Below, piece by piece: positions 1 to 9,435 of a DNA stretch of 64,000 nt. The notes under the pieces are model-generated. The model did not search any database. It saw nothing but the letters and a program-made list of their open reading frames with translations, and had not been told where the DNA came from. How positions within the stretch are numbered: position 1 is the first letter of the stretch; every line of letters begins with the position of its first letter. A program made the translations under genes and the position numbers. The stretch lies in NCBI RefSeq assembly GCF_002153425.1, contig NZ_KZ119600.1, forward strand, positions 62,001 to 126,000, in the 5' to 3' direction. Source of the DNA: Litchfieldia alkalitelluris. GTDB lineage: Bacteria; Bacillota; Bacilli; Bacillales; Salisediminibacteriaceae.

Positions 1-716
1 GAGAATGGAGACTGAACACGAGGTGAGAAGCGATTTGTGTCTTCATTTTCCCAGAATGGAGACTGAACTCGAGGTACGAGGCGATTTGAGTCTTCATTTT
101 CCGAGAATGGAGACTGAACACGAGGTGAGAAGCGATTTGAGTCTTCATTTCTTCAAAATGGAGACTGAACTTAGGTACGAGGCGATTTGAGTCTTCATTT
201 CTTCAAAATGGAGACTGAACTGGAGGTGCGAGGCGATTTGAGTCTTCATTTTCCGAGAATGGAGACTGAACACGAGGTGAGAAGCGATTTGAGTCTTCAT
301 TTTCCCAGAATGGAGACTGAACTCGAGGAGCGAAGCGATTTGAGTCTTCATTTTCCCAGAATGAAGACTGAACTGAGGAAGTGAAGCAATTTGAGTCTGC
401 ATTTTCCCAGAATGAAGACTGAACTGAGGAAGTGAAGCAATTTGAGTCTGCATTTTCCCAGAATGAAGACTGAACTGAGGAAGTGAAGCAATTTGAGTCT
501 GCATTTTCCCAGAATGAAGACTGAACTGAGGAAGTGAAGCAATTTGAGTCTGCATTTTCCCAGAATGAAGACTGAACTGAGGAAGTGAAGCAATTTGAGT
601 CTTCATTTTCCCAGAATGAAGACTGAACTGAGGAAGTGAAGCAATTTGAGTCTTCATTTTCCCAGAATGGAGACTGAACTCGAGGTGAGAAGCAATTTGA
701 GACTTCATTTTCCTAA
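1..716. repeat. 51-bp tandem repeat array, about 14 copies
   Basis: Fourteen head-to-tail units start near 5, 56, 107, 158, 208, 259, 310, 361, 412, 463, 514, 565, 616 and 667; all are 51 bp except one of 50 bp. The array is cut by the window start. Each unit carries an inverted repeat, AATGAAGACT with AGTCTTCATT, at its two ends. Because 51 is a multiple of three, long open frames run through it on both strands as 17-residue repeats. I treat these as by-products, since no ribosome binding site or non-repeat domain goes with them. Confidence 0.9.
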
Positions 717-730
717 TTGACTCCCCCACA

Positions 731-1324
731 CTAGATTGAAAACATAGGGGGCGTATCTGAAAAGGAAGAAAGGCCTCGTTTTGCAAGCTTCGTAATTAAT
801 TCTGCAATTTCTTTAGGGGATTCTTTCATTCCACTTTTTAACCAATGCTGAACCACATGAATACTGCCGTTAGCTATATAAAGGCTTAAGTATTCTGAGT
901 TATATGGGACATTGGTGTTTTCCACTTCCAGAGTCTTTAATAAATGCGTATGGGCTAACATCATTACCTTTTTCTGAAAACGAGGGTCTCCATGCTCACT
1001 GAATAAGGTTTGGCAGCTGTCGCGATTTTCAGCTATGTATTCTAGTAGTTTTTCTGTCATTTGTAGGGCTTCTTCGTTTTTAGAGTAGTTATAGGCAGAA
1101 AGAGTCGCACTAATATCTTCAATAATATTATCTTCAATTTGGAATGCTAAATCATAGATATCTTTATAATGAGAGTAAAAGGTAGAGCGGTTAATATCCG
1201 CACTTTCACAAACTTCCTTTATTGTAATAGCTGAAAGAGGTTTTTCCTGCATTCGTTTTATAAAGCTTTCCTTTAAAACTTTACGTGTATATTTCTGACG
1301 TCTATCCAGTTTTTCAATCACCAA
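731..1324 (-). CDS. TetR/AcrR-family transcriptional regulator
   Basis: The protein has 197 residues. The N-terminal helix-turn-helix region reads ITIKEVCESADINRSTFYSH (about residues 34-53), the typical TetR recognition helix. The rest is a helical ligand and dimer domain ending in a pattern common in Firmicutes TetR proteins (YIANGSIHVVQHWLKSG). It lies divergent to the MMPL gene with 139 bp between them, so it probably represses that transporter and itself (inference). The start is TTG at 1324 or GTG at 1321 after a GGAAGGGG-like ribosome site; the choice is uncertain. The inducer cannot be told. Confidence 0.85.
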   Translation of the reverse strand: MVIEKLDRRQKYTRKVLKESFIKRMQEKPLSAITIKEVCESADINRSTFYSHYKDIYDLAFQIEDNIIEDISATLSAYNYSKNEEALQMTEKLLEYIAENRDSCQTLFSEHGDPRFQKKVMMLAHTHLLKTLEVENTNVPYNSEYLSLYIANGSIHVVQHWLKSGMKESPKEIAELITKLAKRGLSSFSDTPPMFSI

Positions 1325-1370
1325 TATTTCCCCTTCCGTTATTTATCCAACACATTTTCCTGTTATGTTG

Positions 1371-1444
1371 TTTAACGAACATATTATAATAAACTGTGTG
1401 TTGATTAATTAACATGGTGTTATTATAATTAATGATTAGTTAAT
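1371..1444. promoter_or_regulatory. Divergent tetR/MMPL operator region
   Basis: This AT-rich intergenic stretch holds a near-perfect 16-bp palindrome TGTTGATTAATTAACA at 1399-1414 (one mismatched pair). A second imperfect dyad, ATTAA-N7-TTAAT, lies at 1428-1444, and GTTGTTTAACGAAC is near 1368-1380. Dyads between a TetR gene and its divergent target are the usual operators. Which one is bound is not known. Confidence 0.5.
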
Positions 1445-1463
1445 CTGCAAGGAGTGGTCACCA

Positions 1464-3530
1464 TTGTCAGGCATTGCTTCTAAAATCATCAAGCATAACA
1501 AATTAATCGTTATTGTTTTTACAATATTAACTCTGATCAGTGCAGTGGCACTGTTTTTTGTTGATATTAACTATAATATGAATGACTACATACCAGAGGA
1601 TGCGCCATCAACAAAAGCCATCGAGGTAATGGAAGAAGAGTTTGAAAGTACGCTTTCCAATGCACAAGTGATGATTAAGGACGTGTCTGTCCAAGAGGCG
1701 TTACTATATCAAGAGTGGTTGGAGAATATTGATGGCGTATCAGACGTCACGTGGCTTGATCAAGCTATTGATTTAAAGGTCCCTTTAGAAATGGCAGATC
1801 AAGATGTGGTGGAGTCCTATTATAAGGATAACCACGCTATTTTTTCCATGACCGTACGAGAAGGTGACGAAGTAGAGATTACTGAGGCTATTTATGAGCT
1901 GATTGGTGAAGAAAATGCATTAATTGGGGAAGCGGCTAATACTTCCGTTTCGCAAAAAATGGCCTTTACTGAAACGATGTATGCTGCTTTACTACTTGTT
2001 CCGATGATCATTATCATACTCGTTTTATCAACGAATTCATGGGTGGAGCCAGTATTCTTTCTTACTGCAATTGGTGTGTCTGTCATCATTAATCTTGGAA
2101 CAAACATATTTATTGGAGAAATTTCGTTTGTAACGCAATCGGTGGCGCCGATTTTGCAACTGGCCGTGTCACTTGATTATGCGATTTTTCTACTTCATAG
2201 TTTTTCCGATCATCGCAAAAATACGGAAGACCCTGGGGAAGCCATGCAAAAAGCAGTGAAATCTTCTTTCCCTGCGATTGCGTCTAGTGCAGCTACAACG
2301 TTCTTTGGCTTTATGGCTTTGACGTTCATGCAGTTTGAAATAGGGGCAGACCTAGGGGTAAACCTTGTGAAAGGTATCTTACTAAGTTTTATTAGTGTCA
2401 TGGTATTTTTGCCTGCATTAACTATTTTGTTTTATAAATGGATCGATAAAACACAACACAGGCCGTTTTTCCCTCGATTTGAATCCATTGGTAAGGGAGT
2501 AATGAAAGCGCGGTTTGTGAGCTTAGCAGTTGTAGCTATCATTATTGTTCCTGCTTATTTAGCACAGCAGGAAACAACGTTTATTTATGGTATCGGTGAT
2601 CAGCCTGAATCCACCCGCCTAGGGAGTGATATGATTGCGGTTGATGAAGTATTTGGGAAGTCAACACCAATCGTGCTCCTTGTACCAAAGGGAGATGTGG
2701 CGAGAGAGGTAAGGCTTGAGCAGGACTTAAAACAGGAGGAGCGAGTCACCAGTGTTATTTCCTATAATCAGTCAGTCAGCCCTGCCATACCACCAGAGTA
2801 TTTAGATGAATCTGTGACAGAGCAGTTCCATTCTGAAAACTATAGTCAAATTATTTTATACACGGATACGGAGTCTGAAGGAGATGTGGCATTTAGAACG
2901 GTTGAAAATGTCCTAGAGGTCGCTCGTTCCTATTATGGAGAGGAAGTATTAGCCGTCGGTGAAAGTGTTTCATTGTACGATATGAAGACAATCATCAATA
3001 AAGATAACACGGTAGTAAATATTTTAACTGTAGTGGCCATAGCCGTTGTTCTTCTATTTACATTTAAGTCTATATCTATACCGATCGTCTTACTCCTAAC
3101 CATACAGTCAGCAGTTTGGATAAACTTATCTGTCCCTTACTTTACGGACACTGCCTTGGTTTTTATCGGATATTTAGTAGTAAGTACTGTCCAGTTGGCA
3201 GCGACGGTGGACTACGCCATTCTCTTTACGGAGGATTATTTGGAAAACCGGAAAGAAATGTCTGCGTGGGATTCAATTATTAAGACATTAAATGAAAAAA
3301 CGTTTTCCATTTCTATTTCAGCTGGTATTTTATCGAGTGTTGGATTCATATTAGCGATCACTTCTACCAACCCAATTGTAGGGTCCATCGGTTTATTGAT
3401 TGGTAGAGGGGCTTTATTAGCATTCATCATGGTACTCTTTTTCCTACCAGCGATGCTGTTATTGTTCGATAAATTTATTGGAAAAACCACGTTAAATGCG
3501 AAATTCTTTAAAGGGGGTCAATCATCGTGA
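1464..3530 (+). CDS. MMPL/RND-family membrane transporter
   Basis: The protein has 688 residues arranged as two similar halves. Each half is one membrane helix, an extracytoplasmic domain, then about five helices, the layout of MMPL (YdfJ/YdgH-like) exporters. The conserved intramembrane patterns SLDYAIFLLHSF and ATVDYAILFTEDYL occur once per half and carry the Asp-Tyr pair of MMPL proton relays. The start is TTG at 1464, placed by AAGGAGTGG seven bases upstream. Its stop overlaps the next gene, so the two are coupled. The substrate is unknown; lipid-like or hydrophobic compounds are usual for the family. Confidence 0.88.
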   Translation: MSGIASKIIKHNKLIVIVFTILTLISAVALFFVDINYNMNDYIPEDAPSTKAIEVMEEEFESTLSNAQVMIKDVSVQEALLYQEWLENIDGVSDVTWLDQAIDLKVPLEMADQDVVESYYKDNHAIFSMTVREGDEVEITEAIYELIGEENALIGEAANTSVSQKMAFTETMYAALLLVPMIIIILVLSTNSWVEPVFFLTAIGVSVIINLGTNIFIGEISFVTQSVAPILQLAVSLDYAIFLLHSFSDHRKNTEDPGEAMQKAVKSSFPAIASSAATTFFGFMALTFMQFEIGADLGVNLVKGILLSFISVMVFLPALTILFYKWIDKTQHRPFFPRFESIGKGVMKARFVSLAVVAIIIVPAYLAQQETTFIYGIGDQPESTRLGSDMIAVDEVFGKSTPIVLLVPKGDVAREVRLEQDLKQEERVTSVISYNQSVSPAIPPEYLDESVTEQFHSENYSQIILYTDTESEGDVAFRTVENVLEVARSYYGEEVLAVGESVSLYDMKTIINKDNTVVNILTVVAIAVVLLFTFKSISIPIVLLLTIQSAVWINLSVPYFTDTALVFIGYLVVSTVQLAATVDYAILFTEDYLENRKEMSAWDSIIKTLNEKTFSISISAGILSSVGFILAITSTNPIVGSIGLLIGRGALLAFIMVLFFLPAMLLLFDKFIGKTTLNAKFFKGGQSS

Positions 3531-5368
3531 AGAAAAAGTTTATGATGGTTTTTCTTACAATGTTACTTGTTTTTCCATACTATACGGGAAGTGCTGATCC
3601 CAACGAGGATATGGATGAAAATGATACTCAGGCTGAAATTGATAATGGTGGGGACCCAATGGGCAAGGTGGCTTCCAAGGATGAAGTGATTTATGGTAGC
3701 CTTCATGCGAATGGTTCCCTCAATGAGATATTTGTAGTTAATATGTTAGAAGTAGTAGAGGCTGGCCTAATTATCGACCACGGTAACTATGAGTCAGTAA
3801 AAAATTTAACGGACTTAACGGAAATAGAACAAGTAGATAACAAAGTGCGAATTCAAGCATCACCAGGGTGGTATTATTATCAAGGAAATAAAAAGAACGC
3901 TGAGTTGCCTTGGAATATTGATATTTCCTATATGCTTGATGGAGAAGAAATTTCAGCTCCTGATCTTGCTGGGAAAGATGGCAGACTGCTCATTACGATA
4001 AATACATCTCAAAATGAAAGTGTAGACCCTGTTTTTTACGAATATTACGCACTGCAGGTATCCTTAACTCTCGATACGGACAACACGAGTAATCTTCATG
4101 CACCTGACGCCACCATAGCAAACGTAGGTAAGCAGCGGCAGGTTAACTTTACTGTTATGCCGGAAAGGGATGGGGATCTCACGCTCTTAGCAGATGTGGT
4201 CGATTTTGAAATGGAAGGCATCGATATTTCTGGGATTCCATTATCTATGGCGTTGGAAGAATTCGAAATGGATGAAATGACAAGAGAGATGCGGAAGCTA
4301 GCCGATGCTATACAGGAAATAAACAATGGTGTTTCCGATTTAAGGGATGGCGTATCTGAACTAAACGATGGCATGTGGAGCTTGAGTAGCGGTTCTAATG
4401 AATACTATTCAGGAATGAATGAAATAAACAATTCCTCAGGGGAGTTAGTTGATGCCTCAGCAACGATTAGGGACGCTTTAAGAACATTAAATGAAGAGCT
4501 TAGTGGGGCGCAATTAGATTTTGACATGAGTGAATTGGAACAGATGCCAGAGATGTTTGAACGCTTTTCAGAAGGTGTTGGAGGCGCGGCAGAGGGCTTG
4601 GTTCAATTTAATGAAAACTTTGCTGCAGCTTTTTCCGCATTGGAAAGTGCCATTAATGAGATCCCTGAAACACCAGATTCACTTCAGGAAAATATTGAGG
4701 AACTTCGTGATATGGGAGTAGATCCTGAAATCATTGATTTCTTAATAGAAGTGAATGCAGCTGCTCAATCGGTGCGTGGGACATTTAGTGAAGTGAGGGA
4801 AGTATTTGGTGCCGTGGAATCAACCTTGGAAGGAATTAATGAAACTGTTGGAGAGATGACAGGAAGATTAGATACCATTTCTGAAGAGGTGTTGGCAGCG
4901 TTTGAGAATATGGATGAGCTTGATGCATTCGATGAATTAATTGATGGTGTTGCCATGCTCGCTGAAAACTACGGTGAGTTCCATAACGGATTACGTTCCT
5001 ACACAAACGGTGTCTCCCAGCTAACAGGGGCATATGGGGAAATTGACTCAGGTATTAGCGAGATAGCAAATGGAACGAGTGAACTTGAAAGTGGAGTTGG
5101 TGAACTCCATGACGGAACGGAAGAATTGGCTTCGGAAACAAGTGACTTACCTGAACAGATGGAAGAAGAAATGGAAGCGATGCTAGAGGAATTCGAACGC
5201 TCTGATTTTGAAGCTGTTTCTTATGTGTCCGATGCTAATAAAAATATAAATACTGTTCAATTTGTTTTGAAAACAGAGCCGATTGAAATAGTAAGTGCAG
5301 ATGATGAAGGGGAGGAAGAAGAGGAGCAACCTAGTTTTTGGGAGCGCCTATGGGGTTTGTTTTCTTAA
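3527..5368 (+). CDS. Exported X-X-X-Leu-X-X-Gly heptad-repeat protein, partner of the MMPL transporter
   Basis: The protein has 613 residues with an N-terminal signal peptide (basic start, hydrophobic to about residue 22). A beta-rich domain runs to about 250, followed by a long helical region with repeated short motifs such as ISDLRDGVSELNDG and IANGTSELESG. This L-x-x-G heptad pattern is found in exported proteins next to MMPL/YhgE transporters. The C-terminus is acidic and ends SFWERLWGLFS, with no clear anchoring helix. The GTG start at 3527 overlaps the transporter stop, after AAAGGGGG. A periplasm-like bridge or tether to the exporter is inferred. Confidence 0.75.
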   Translation: MKKKFMMVFLTMLLVFPYYTGSADPNEDMDENDTQAEIDNGGDPMGKVASKDEVIYGSLHANGSLNEIFVVNMLEVVEAGLIIDHGNYESVKNLTDLTEIEQVDNKVRIQASPGWYYYQGNKKNAELPWNIDISYMLDGEEISAPDLAGKDGRLLITINTSQNESVDPVFYEYYALQVSLTLDTDNTSNLHAPDATIANVGKQRQVNFTVMPERDGDLTLLADVVDFEMEGIDISGIPLSMALEEFEMDEMTREMRKLADAIQEINNGVSDLRDGVSELNDGMWSLSSGSNEYYSGMNEINNSSGELVDASATIRDALRTLNEELSGAQLDFDMSELEQMPEMFERFSEGVGGAAEGLVQFNENFAAAFSALESAINEIPETPDSLQENIEELRDMGVDPEIIDFLIEVNAAAQSVRGTFSEVREVFGAVESTLEGINETVGEMTGRLDTISEEVLAAFENMDELDAFDELIDGVAMLAENYGEFHNGLRSYTNGVSQLTGAYGEIDSGISEIANGTSELESGVGELHDGTEELASETSDLPEQMEEEMEAMLEEFERSDFEAVSYVSDANKNINTVQFVLKTEPIEIVSADDEGEEEEEQPSFWERLWGLFS

Positions 5369-5437
5369 CATTTTTTGAAATGTAAAAAGTGAGTTTTGCT
5401 GACAAGGTCTAATAAAGGTTTAATTACATGTATTCAA

Positions 5438-5484
5438 AAAGGCGCGAAGATCTTATCAAATTGATAGGTGTGCTTCGTGCCTTT
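5438..5484. terminator. Bidirectional terminator between convergent genes
   Basis: AAAGGCGCGAAG pairs with CTTCGTGCCTTT (one mismatch), enclosing a smaller TTATCA/TTGATA stem. A T-rich end follows in each direction. Confidence 0.7.
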
Positions 5485-5504
5485 AATATTGATTTTTTTC
5501 ACAT

Positions 5505-5870
5505 CTAATGGAATTGCTGAGTTGATGATACAACTTCTTTATCATCTTTAATGACAACTAAATAACGTGCTGTTGAAGGTGATTGGGTGAGTATTTCATC
5601 ACTTGTAGTAGTATCTTCTGGTTCCAAATTTACAAATACTTCATAAGTTCGAGTATCCTCCGTATCTTGATAGCGGTCTACGTTAATCCTTACAATTTCA
5701 AAATCCTCTAAAAAAGTGGCGAAATGCGGTTCAATCACATTTTCTTCGAGCTCCAATAACTTCTGTTTTGCTGGATCAGGCAATACAAAAGGAAGAAGAA
5801 CTAATAATATTAAGATTGCAGTAAGTATATAAACTGATTTAGGAACTTTCTTTTTTCCGACAGTGCCCAT
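5505..5870 (-). CDS. Small membrane-anchored protein of unknown function
   Basis: The protein has 121 residues. A basic N-terminus (GKKKVPK) is followed by one membrane helix at about 13-30, then an acidic extracytoplasmic domain of about 85 residues with probable beta strands (DFEIVRINVDRY, TYEVFVNLEP, RYLVVIKDDKEVV). This fits a type II anchored protein. I do not recognise the family. It is convergent with the MMPL operon and divergent from the sporulation cluster. The start is ATG after GGGGGCAGGA. Confidence 0.6.
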   Translation of the reverse strand: MGTVGKKKVPKSVYILTAILILLVLLPFVLPDPAKQKLLELEENVIEPHFATFLEDFEIVRINVDRYQDTEDTRTYEVFVNLEPEDTTTSDEILTQSPSTARYLVVIKDDKEVVSSTQQFH

Positions 5871-6043
5871 TTTCCTGCCCCCATTATTTCATTTTTCTTT
5901 ATTTACGCATTTTGTGATGGGGAGGTTTCATTATCCTACATAAAGTTTCCCATGGACATCATTCACTAGTTGTTCCAAGTATTGATCCTTATGAATTGCC
6001 TCAGAAACCTCACACTATAAATAAAAAAACGAGGCGATGTCTC

Positions 6044-6484
6044 ATGAATGTAATCACAAACTTAGGAGAAAGAAGGAGAAAGAAACAGTGGAAATTTGAG
6101 CGTAATATGCTTCGCTCCTTGTCCATTGATGATATGAGGAAAGATGTAAACGAACACTTTTTTTCCCAACTCATTGGGGCTGAAACAGTGAGTAAGTTGT
6201 ATTTGATGGACTTCTGCCTTGATATTGGTATAGATGCTTATTTACTCGGTTCTGAATATGGTCGATTTGGGTACTATGGAGAAACACCGGATCAGGCACA
6301 AACAAGATGTGAAGAGGAATTAGAAACATTCACAACCCAAACAGCTAGCCAATTCTCGGCATGGTTCACATTAACAGAAGACGAGAAGTTCATTCAATTT
6401 GAAAGAAGTAGGGCGTTCATTAACCGTTGGTGGAAAAAAGGGTTCCAAGAAGGCGAGCGGCGTTACCGACTTCGTTTACATTAG
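6044..6484 (+). CDS. ybaK: YbaK-family protein (DUF2521)
   Basis: The protein has 146 residues and matches the B. subtilis YbaK type in length, composition and position directly before cwlD. The patterns MDFCLDIGIDAYLLGSEYG and FINRWWKKGFQEGERRYRLR are seen. The function is unknown. ATG at 6044 is chosen because GAGG lies nine bases upstream; the longer frame from TTG at 5996 has no ribosome site. The distance of 67 bp to cwlD allows its own or a shared sporulation promoter. Confidence 0.75.
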   Translation: MNVITNLGERRRKKQWKFERNMLRSLSIDDMRKDVNEHFFSQLIGAETVSKLYLMDFCLDIGIDAYLLGSEYGRFGYYGETPDQAQTRCEEELETFTTQTASQFSAWFTLTEDEKFIQFERSRAFINRWWKKGFQEGERRYRLRLH

Positions 6485-6492
6485 ATTTCATT

Positions 6493-6522
6493 GCATAAAA
6501 CATATACCTCGTCCCATATATA
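6493..6522 (+). promoter_or_regulatory. Possible forespore or mother-cell promoter of cwlD
   Basis: GCATAAA at 6493 and CATATATA at 6515, with 15 bp between, resemble the sigma-G/sigma-E elements expected before cwlD. The match is loose. Confidence 0.3.
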
Positions 6523-6551
6523 TAGGAATGGAAGTATAAGGGGGCGAGGTT

Positions 6552-7274
6552 ATGATTATAAAGGTTAAGTTTTGGAAGCTTGTGGTTCTAGGAGTTAGTA
6601 TTGGTCTTATCATTTCTCTTATTAGTATGTATTTAGAAAGTAGAACAGTTACTGGATGGGCCTTGCCTTTATCTGGGAATGTTATTGTATTAGACCCAGG
6701 ACACGGTGGGATAGATGGAGGAGCCTCATCGAAAAACGGAGATTTGGAAAAAGACATTGCATTGGACATCAGCCTGAAGCTTCGTGATTATTTACAGGAA
6801 GCGGGGGCACTAGTCATTATGACAAGAGAAGGTGACCATGATCTTGCTGCTGAAGGAACAAAGCGAGTGAGATCTAGGAAAGTAGAGGACTTAAAGAAGC
6901 GGGTTTCCATCATTAATGATTCAAATGCGGATCTGTTCATTAGTCTACATTTGAATGCTATTCAATCTCCAAAGTGGAGTGGTGCACAAACCTTTTATAA
7001 CCGTACGATTGAAGGGAATGAAGCACTAGCGAAACATATTCAAGGAGAGCTAATAAGAAATTTGGAAAACACAAATCGCCAAGCAAAACCAATTAACTCT
7101 GTTTACCTCATTAAAGAAGCAGTTACTCCAGGTGCTTTAGTGGAAGTAGGTTTTTTATCTAATCCGGGGGAAGCTGCGCGATTAGCTACAGATGACTACC
7201 AACAACAAGTGGCTGCTTCCATTTATGAGGGGATCCTTCGCTACAAGAGTGGAGAAGCACCACCATCTTATTAA
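6552..7274 (+). CDS. cwlD: Germination-specific N-acetylmuramoyl-L-alanine amidase CwlD
   Basis: The protein has 240 residues. After a membrane/signal helix (about 8-26) comes an Amidase_3 domain. Zinc ligands are visible in VIVLDPGHGGIDGGA (His), DLEKDIAL (Glu) and LFISLHLNA (His), and the catalytic Glu in LVEVGFLSNPGEA. CwlD works with a deacetylase to make muramic-delta-lactam in spore cortex, the mark read by cortex-lytic enzymes at germination. The ATG follows GGGGGCGAGG. Family length and gene order (ybaK before, mrp after) agree. Confidence 0.93.
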   Translation: MIIKVKFWKLVVLGVSIGLIISLISMYLESRTVTGWALPLSGNVIVLDPGHGGIDGGASSKNGDLEKDIALDISLKLRDYLQEAGALVIMTREGDHDLAAEGTKRVRSRKVEDLKKRVSIINDSNADLFISLHLNAIQSPKWSGAQTFYNRTIEGNEALAKHIQGELIRNLENTNRQAKPINSVYLIKEAVTPGALVEVGFLSNPGEAARLATDDYQQQVAASIYEGILRYKSGEAPPSY

Positions 7275-7338
7275 GTAGGAACACCTTATTTTTACATGTA
7301 TAGGTGTGATCTATATCAACATGGTTACGGTGTAAATA

Positions 7339-7347
7339 TGTTATACT
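7339..7347 (+). promoter_or_regulatory. Extended -10 promoter before mrp/salA
   Basis: TGTTATACT is an extended -10 element (TG-N-TATACT) 46 bp before the GTG start. No good -35 is seen, as is common for this promoter class. Confidence 0.5.
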
Positions 7348-7392
7348 ATGGAATGATAACGAATACATACATGTATAAAGGCGGGTGTTATT

Positions 7393-8439
7393 GTGTTAAC
7401 AGAAGAACAGGTACTCAACGCATTGAAAAGTGTACAAGAACCTCACTTAGGAAAGAGCCTAGTTGAATTAAACGCAATTAAGGAATTAAAAATTAAAAAT
7501 AATATGGTTAGCTTGAAGCTGGCGATCTCTCAACCAGGAACTGCGGAACAAATGCAATTACAACAAGAGATAGTAACTGCAGTTAAAAATGCTGGAGCGG
7601 AATCTGTTGGACTTCGATTTGAGAAAATGTCTGACGAAGAAGTGGCAAAATACGGTGGCCAAGCTCAAGAGGAAGGTGCGTCTTTACTAAAGCGTCAAGA
7701 TAAAACAAACTTCATTGCTGTAACATCAGGTAAAGGTGGAGTAGGTAAATCAACCGTATCTGTTAACCTTGCTACGTCCTTAGCTCGACTTGGTAAGAAA
7801 GTTGGTATCATTGATGCTGATATTTACGGATTCAGTGTACCTGATATGATGGGTATTGAAGAGCGTCCGAAAGTGGTTGGACAGAAGATTTACCCTGTAA
7901 CGCGCTTTGATGTACAAGTTATCTCCATGGGCTTTTTCGTCGAAGATAATTCTCCAATCATATGGCGTGGCCCAATGCTTGGAAAAATGCTAAATAACTT
8001 CTTTAATGAAGTGGAATGGGACGATTTAGATTATTTAATTCTAGATTTACCACCAGGTACTGGTGACGTAGCGTTAGATATTCACTCTATGCTACCTACT
8101 TCAAAGGAAATTATTGTTACAACACCACATGCTACAGCAGCGTTTGTAGCGGCTCGTGCAGGTGCAATGGCTATAAAGACAGATCACGAAATTTTAGGTG
8201 TTGTAGAGAATATGTCTTACTTTGAAAGCAAAGTGACTGGAGAAAAAGAGTATGTATTTGGTAAAGGCGGAGGCGAAAAACTCGCTGAAGAACTTAAAAC
8301 AGAAGTCATTGCTCAAATTCCACTTGGGCAACCAGAAATAGATGAAGAAAACTTCGCGCCGTCCATTTACGACACAAACCACCCTATTGGTGAAATTTAT
8401 ATGGACATGGCAGCAAAAGTCGTAGAAAAAACAAAATAA
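7393..8439 (+). CDS. salA: Mrp/NBP35-family P-loop ATPase (SalA/ApbC type)
   Basis: The protein has 348 residues. An N-terminal MIP18-like domain (about 1-85) is followed by the Mrp ATPase with the deviant Walker A TSGKGGVGKST near 112-122 and a Walker B-like LILDLPPGTGD. Mrp proteins carry iron-sulfur clusters, though no CxxC is evident here. The B. subtilis orthologue at this locus, SalA (YbaL), also affects the regulator ScoC. The GTG start follows AAGGCGGG. A factor-independent terminator follows at once. Confidence 0.9.
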   Translation: MLTEEQVLNALKSVQEPHLGKSLVELNAIKELKIKNNMVSLKLAISQPGTAEQMQLQQEIVTAVKNAGAESVGLRFEKMSDEEVAKYGGQAQEEGASLLKRQDKTNFIAVTSGKGGVGKSTVSVNLATSLARLGKKVGIIDADIYGFSVPDMMGIEERPKVVGQKIYPVTRFDVQVISMGFFVEDNSPIIWRGPMLGKMLNNFFNEVEWDDLDYLILDLPPGTGDVALDIHSMLPTSKEIIVTTPHATAAFVAARAGAMAIKTDHEILGVVENMSYFESKVTGEKEYVFGKGGGEKLAEELKTEVIAQIPLGQPEIDEENFAPSIYDTNHPIGEIYMDMAAKVVEKTK

Positions 8440-8447
8440 ATAAGAGT

Positions 8448-8484
8448 GGCACTTCCACATTAATTGTTGGAAGTGCCTTTTTTT
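8448..8484. terminator. Terminator after mrp/salA
   Basis: GGCACTTCCA pairs perfectly with TGGAAGTGCC and is followed by seven T. It lies between convergent mrp and gerD. Confidence 0.9.
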
Positions 8485-8506
8485 AGGTGGGAGAGAGGGT
8501 TCGACT

Positions 8507-9181
8507 TTATTCGTCTCCTCCTCCGCCCCCTTCTCCTCCTTCATCTTCTTTCGTTTCGTTCTCTTTATCTTGTTTCTCCATCTGTTTTTGCGCAACATTA
8601 GCCATAATTTCATTTAACTTTGCAACAAAATAAGGGCTCTCAAATGCATCTGTCATGACGTTTAGCACTTGTTGCCGATATTCTTTACTCTGCATGGTTT
8701 CTAGATATTGCTCTTCCATTTCAGGGTCTTTCATGACAGAGATCATCATACCTTGATATTCAGGGTCCTTCATAAGGTTTTTTAAAATCTGCTCATTCTC
8801 TTGCTGCATACTTTCTGCAAAGGACTTCGCAAACTCAGGATCTTGCATCAAGGATGTCCAGTACTCCTTACCAGCATCAGAAGTTAACGTAGTTTGTACT
8901 GTTTCTCTGACAAAGGATTCCTCCATCACTAATTCCTGCTTCACTTCTTCGTCCTGTAAAACTTCTTTGATAGCCTGTTTTCCTTCATCAGTTTTTAACA
9001 TGTCCACCATCATCTTTTTTGTGCTTTCGTAGCTAGGTTGAGAATTACTTTGATCTTCCATTGCTGCACAACTAGAAAGGAGTATAGCTACTACAAAGAT
9101 AAGCAGTAAACGCCATTTCGAATACGTGATGATATTTTTATTATCCTTTATATTCTTAAAACAATTAATATTATGCCACAC
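8507..9181 (-). CDS. gerD: Spore germination lipoprotein GerD
   Basis: The protein has 224 residues. A long basic leader precedes a hydrophobic stretch and the lipobox LLSSCA (Cys about residue 38). The mature part is helical with repeated patterns (LMQDPEF, LMKDPEY, VMKDPEM), as in GerD, the inner-membrane scaffold that clusters germinant receptors. The tail is Gly/Glu-rich. GTG at 9181 is chosen because AAAGGAG lies nine bases upstream. The position between mrp and kbaA matches other Bacillus. Confidence 0.92.
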   Translation of the reverse strand: MWHNINCFKNIKDNKNIITYSKWRLLLIFVVAILLSSCAAMEDQSNSQPSYESTKKMMVDMLKTDEGKQAIKEVLQDEEVKQELVMEESFVRETVQTTLTSDAGKEYWTSLMQDPEFAKSFAESMQQENEQILKNLMKDPEYQGMMISVMKDPEMEEQYLETMQSKEYRQQVLNVMTDAFESPYFVAKLNEIMANVAQKQMEKQDKENETKEDEGGEGGGGGDE

Positions 9182-9435
9182 AGGAGCAGGCTCCTTTCTT
9201 TTATAATGGCTCTGCTAAATGAAAATGCTACTTGAGGAAAACGTTCAACCTGAAGCGAAAAATAAACATCTAAATTTAACAGGGCCTTCTTTGGAAATAA
9301 AGGCGCTTTTGCTCATAATATGAGATAAATTTAAAAAAAATATACAAAAAGTCAGTAGAAGGTAAAAAAAGTGGCAAAGGAAAAAGCTTTTTTGATAAAA
9401 TGATAGTTGGACTGAAATACAGGAGGAAAATTATC

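Noticed and set aside
145-786. 213-residue minus-strand ORF with 17-residue repeats
   Set aside because: It is read through the 51-bp array and overlaps the TetR gene end. No ribosome site supports it and the composition follows the repeat period.
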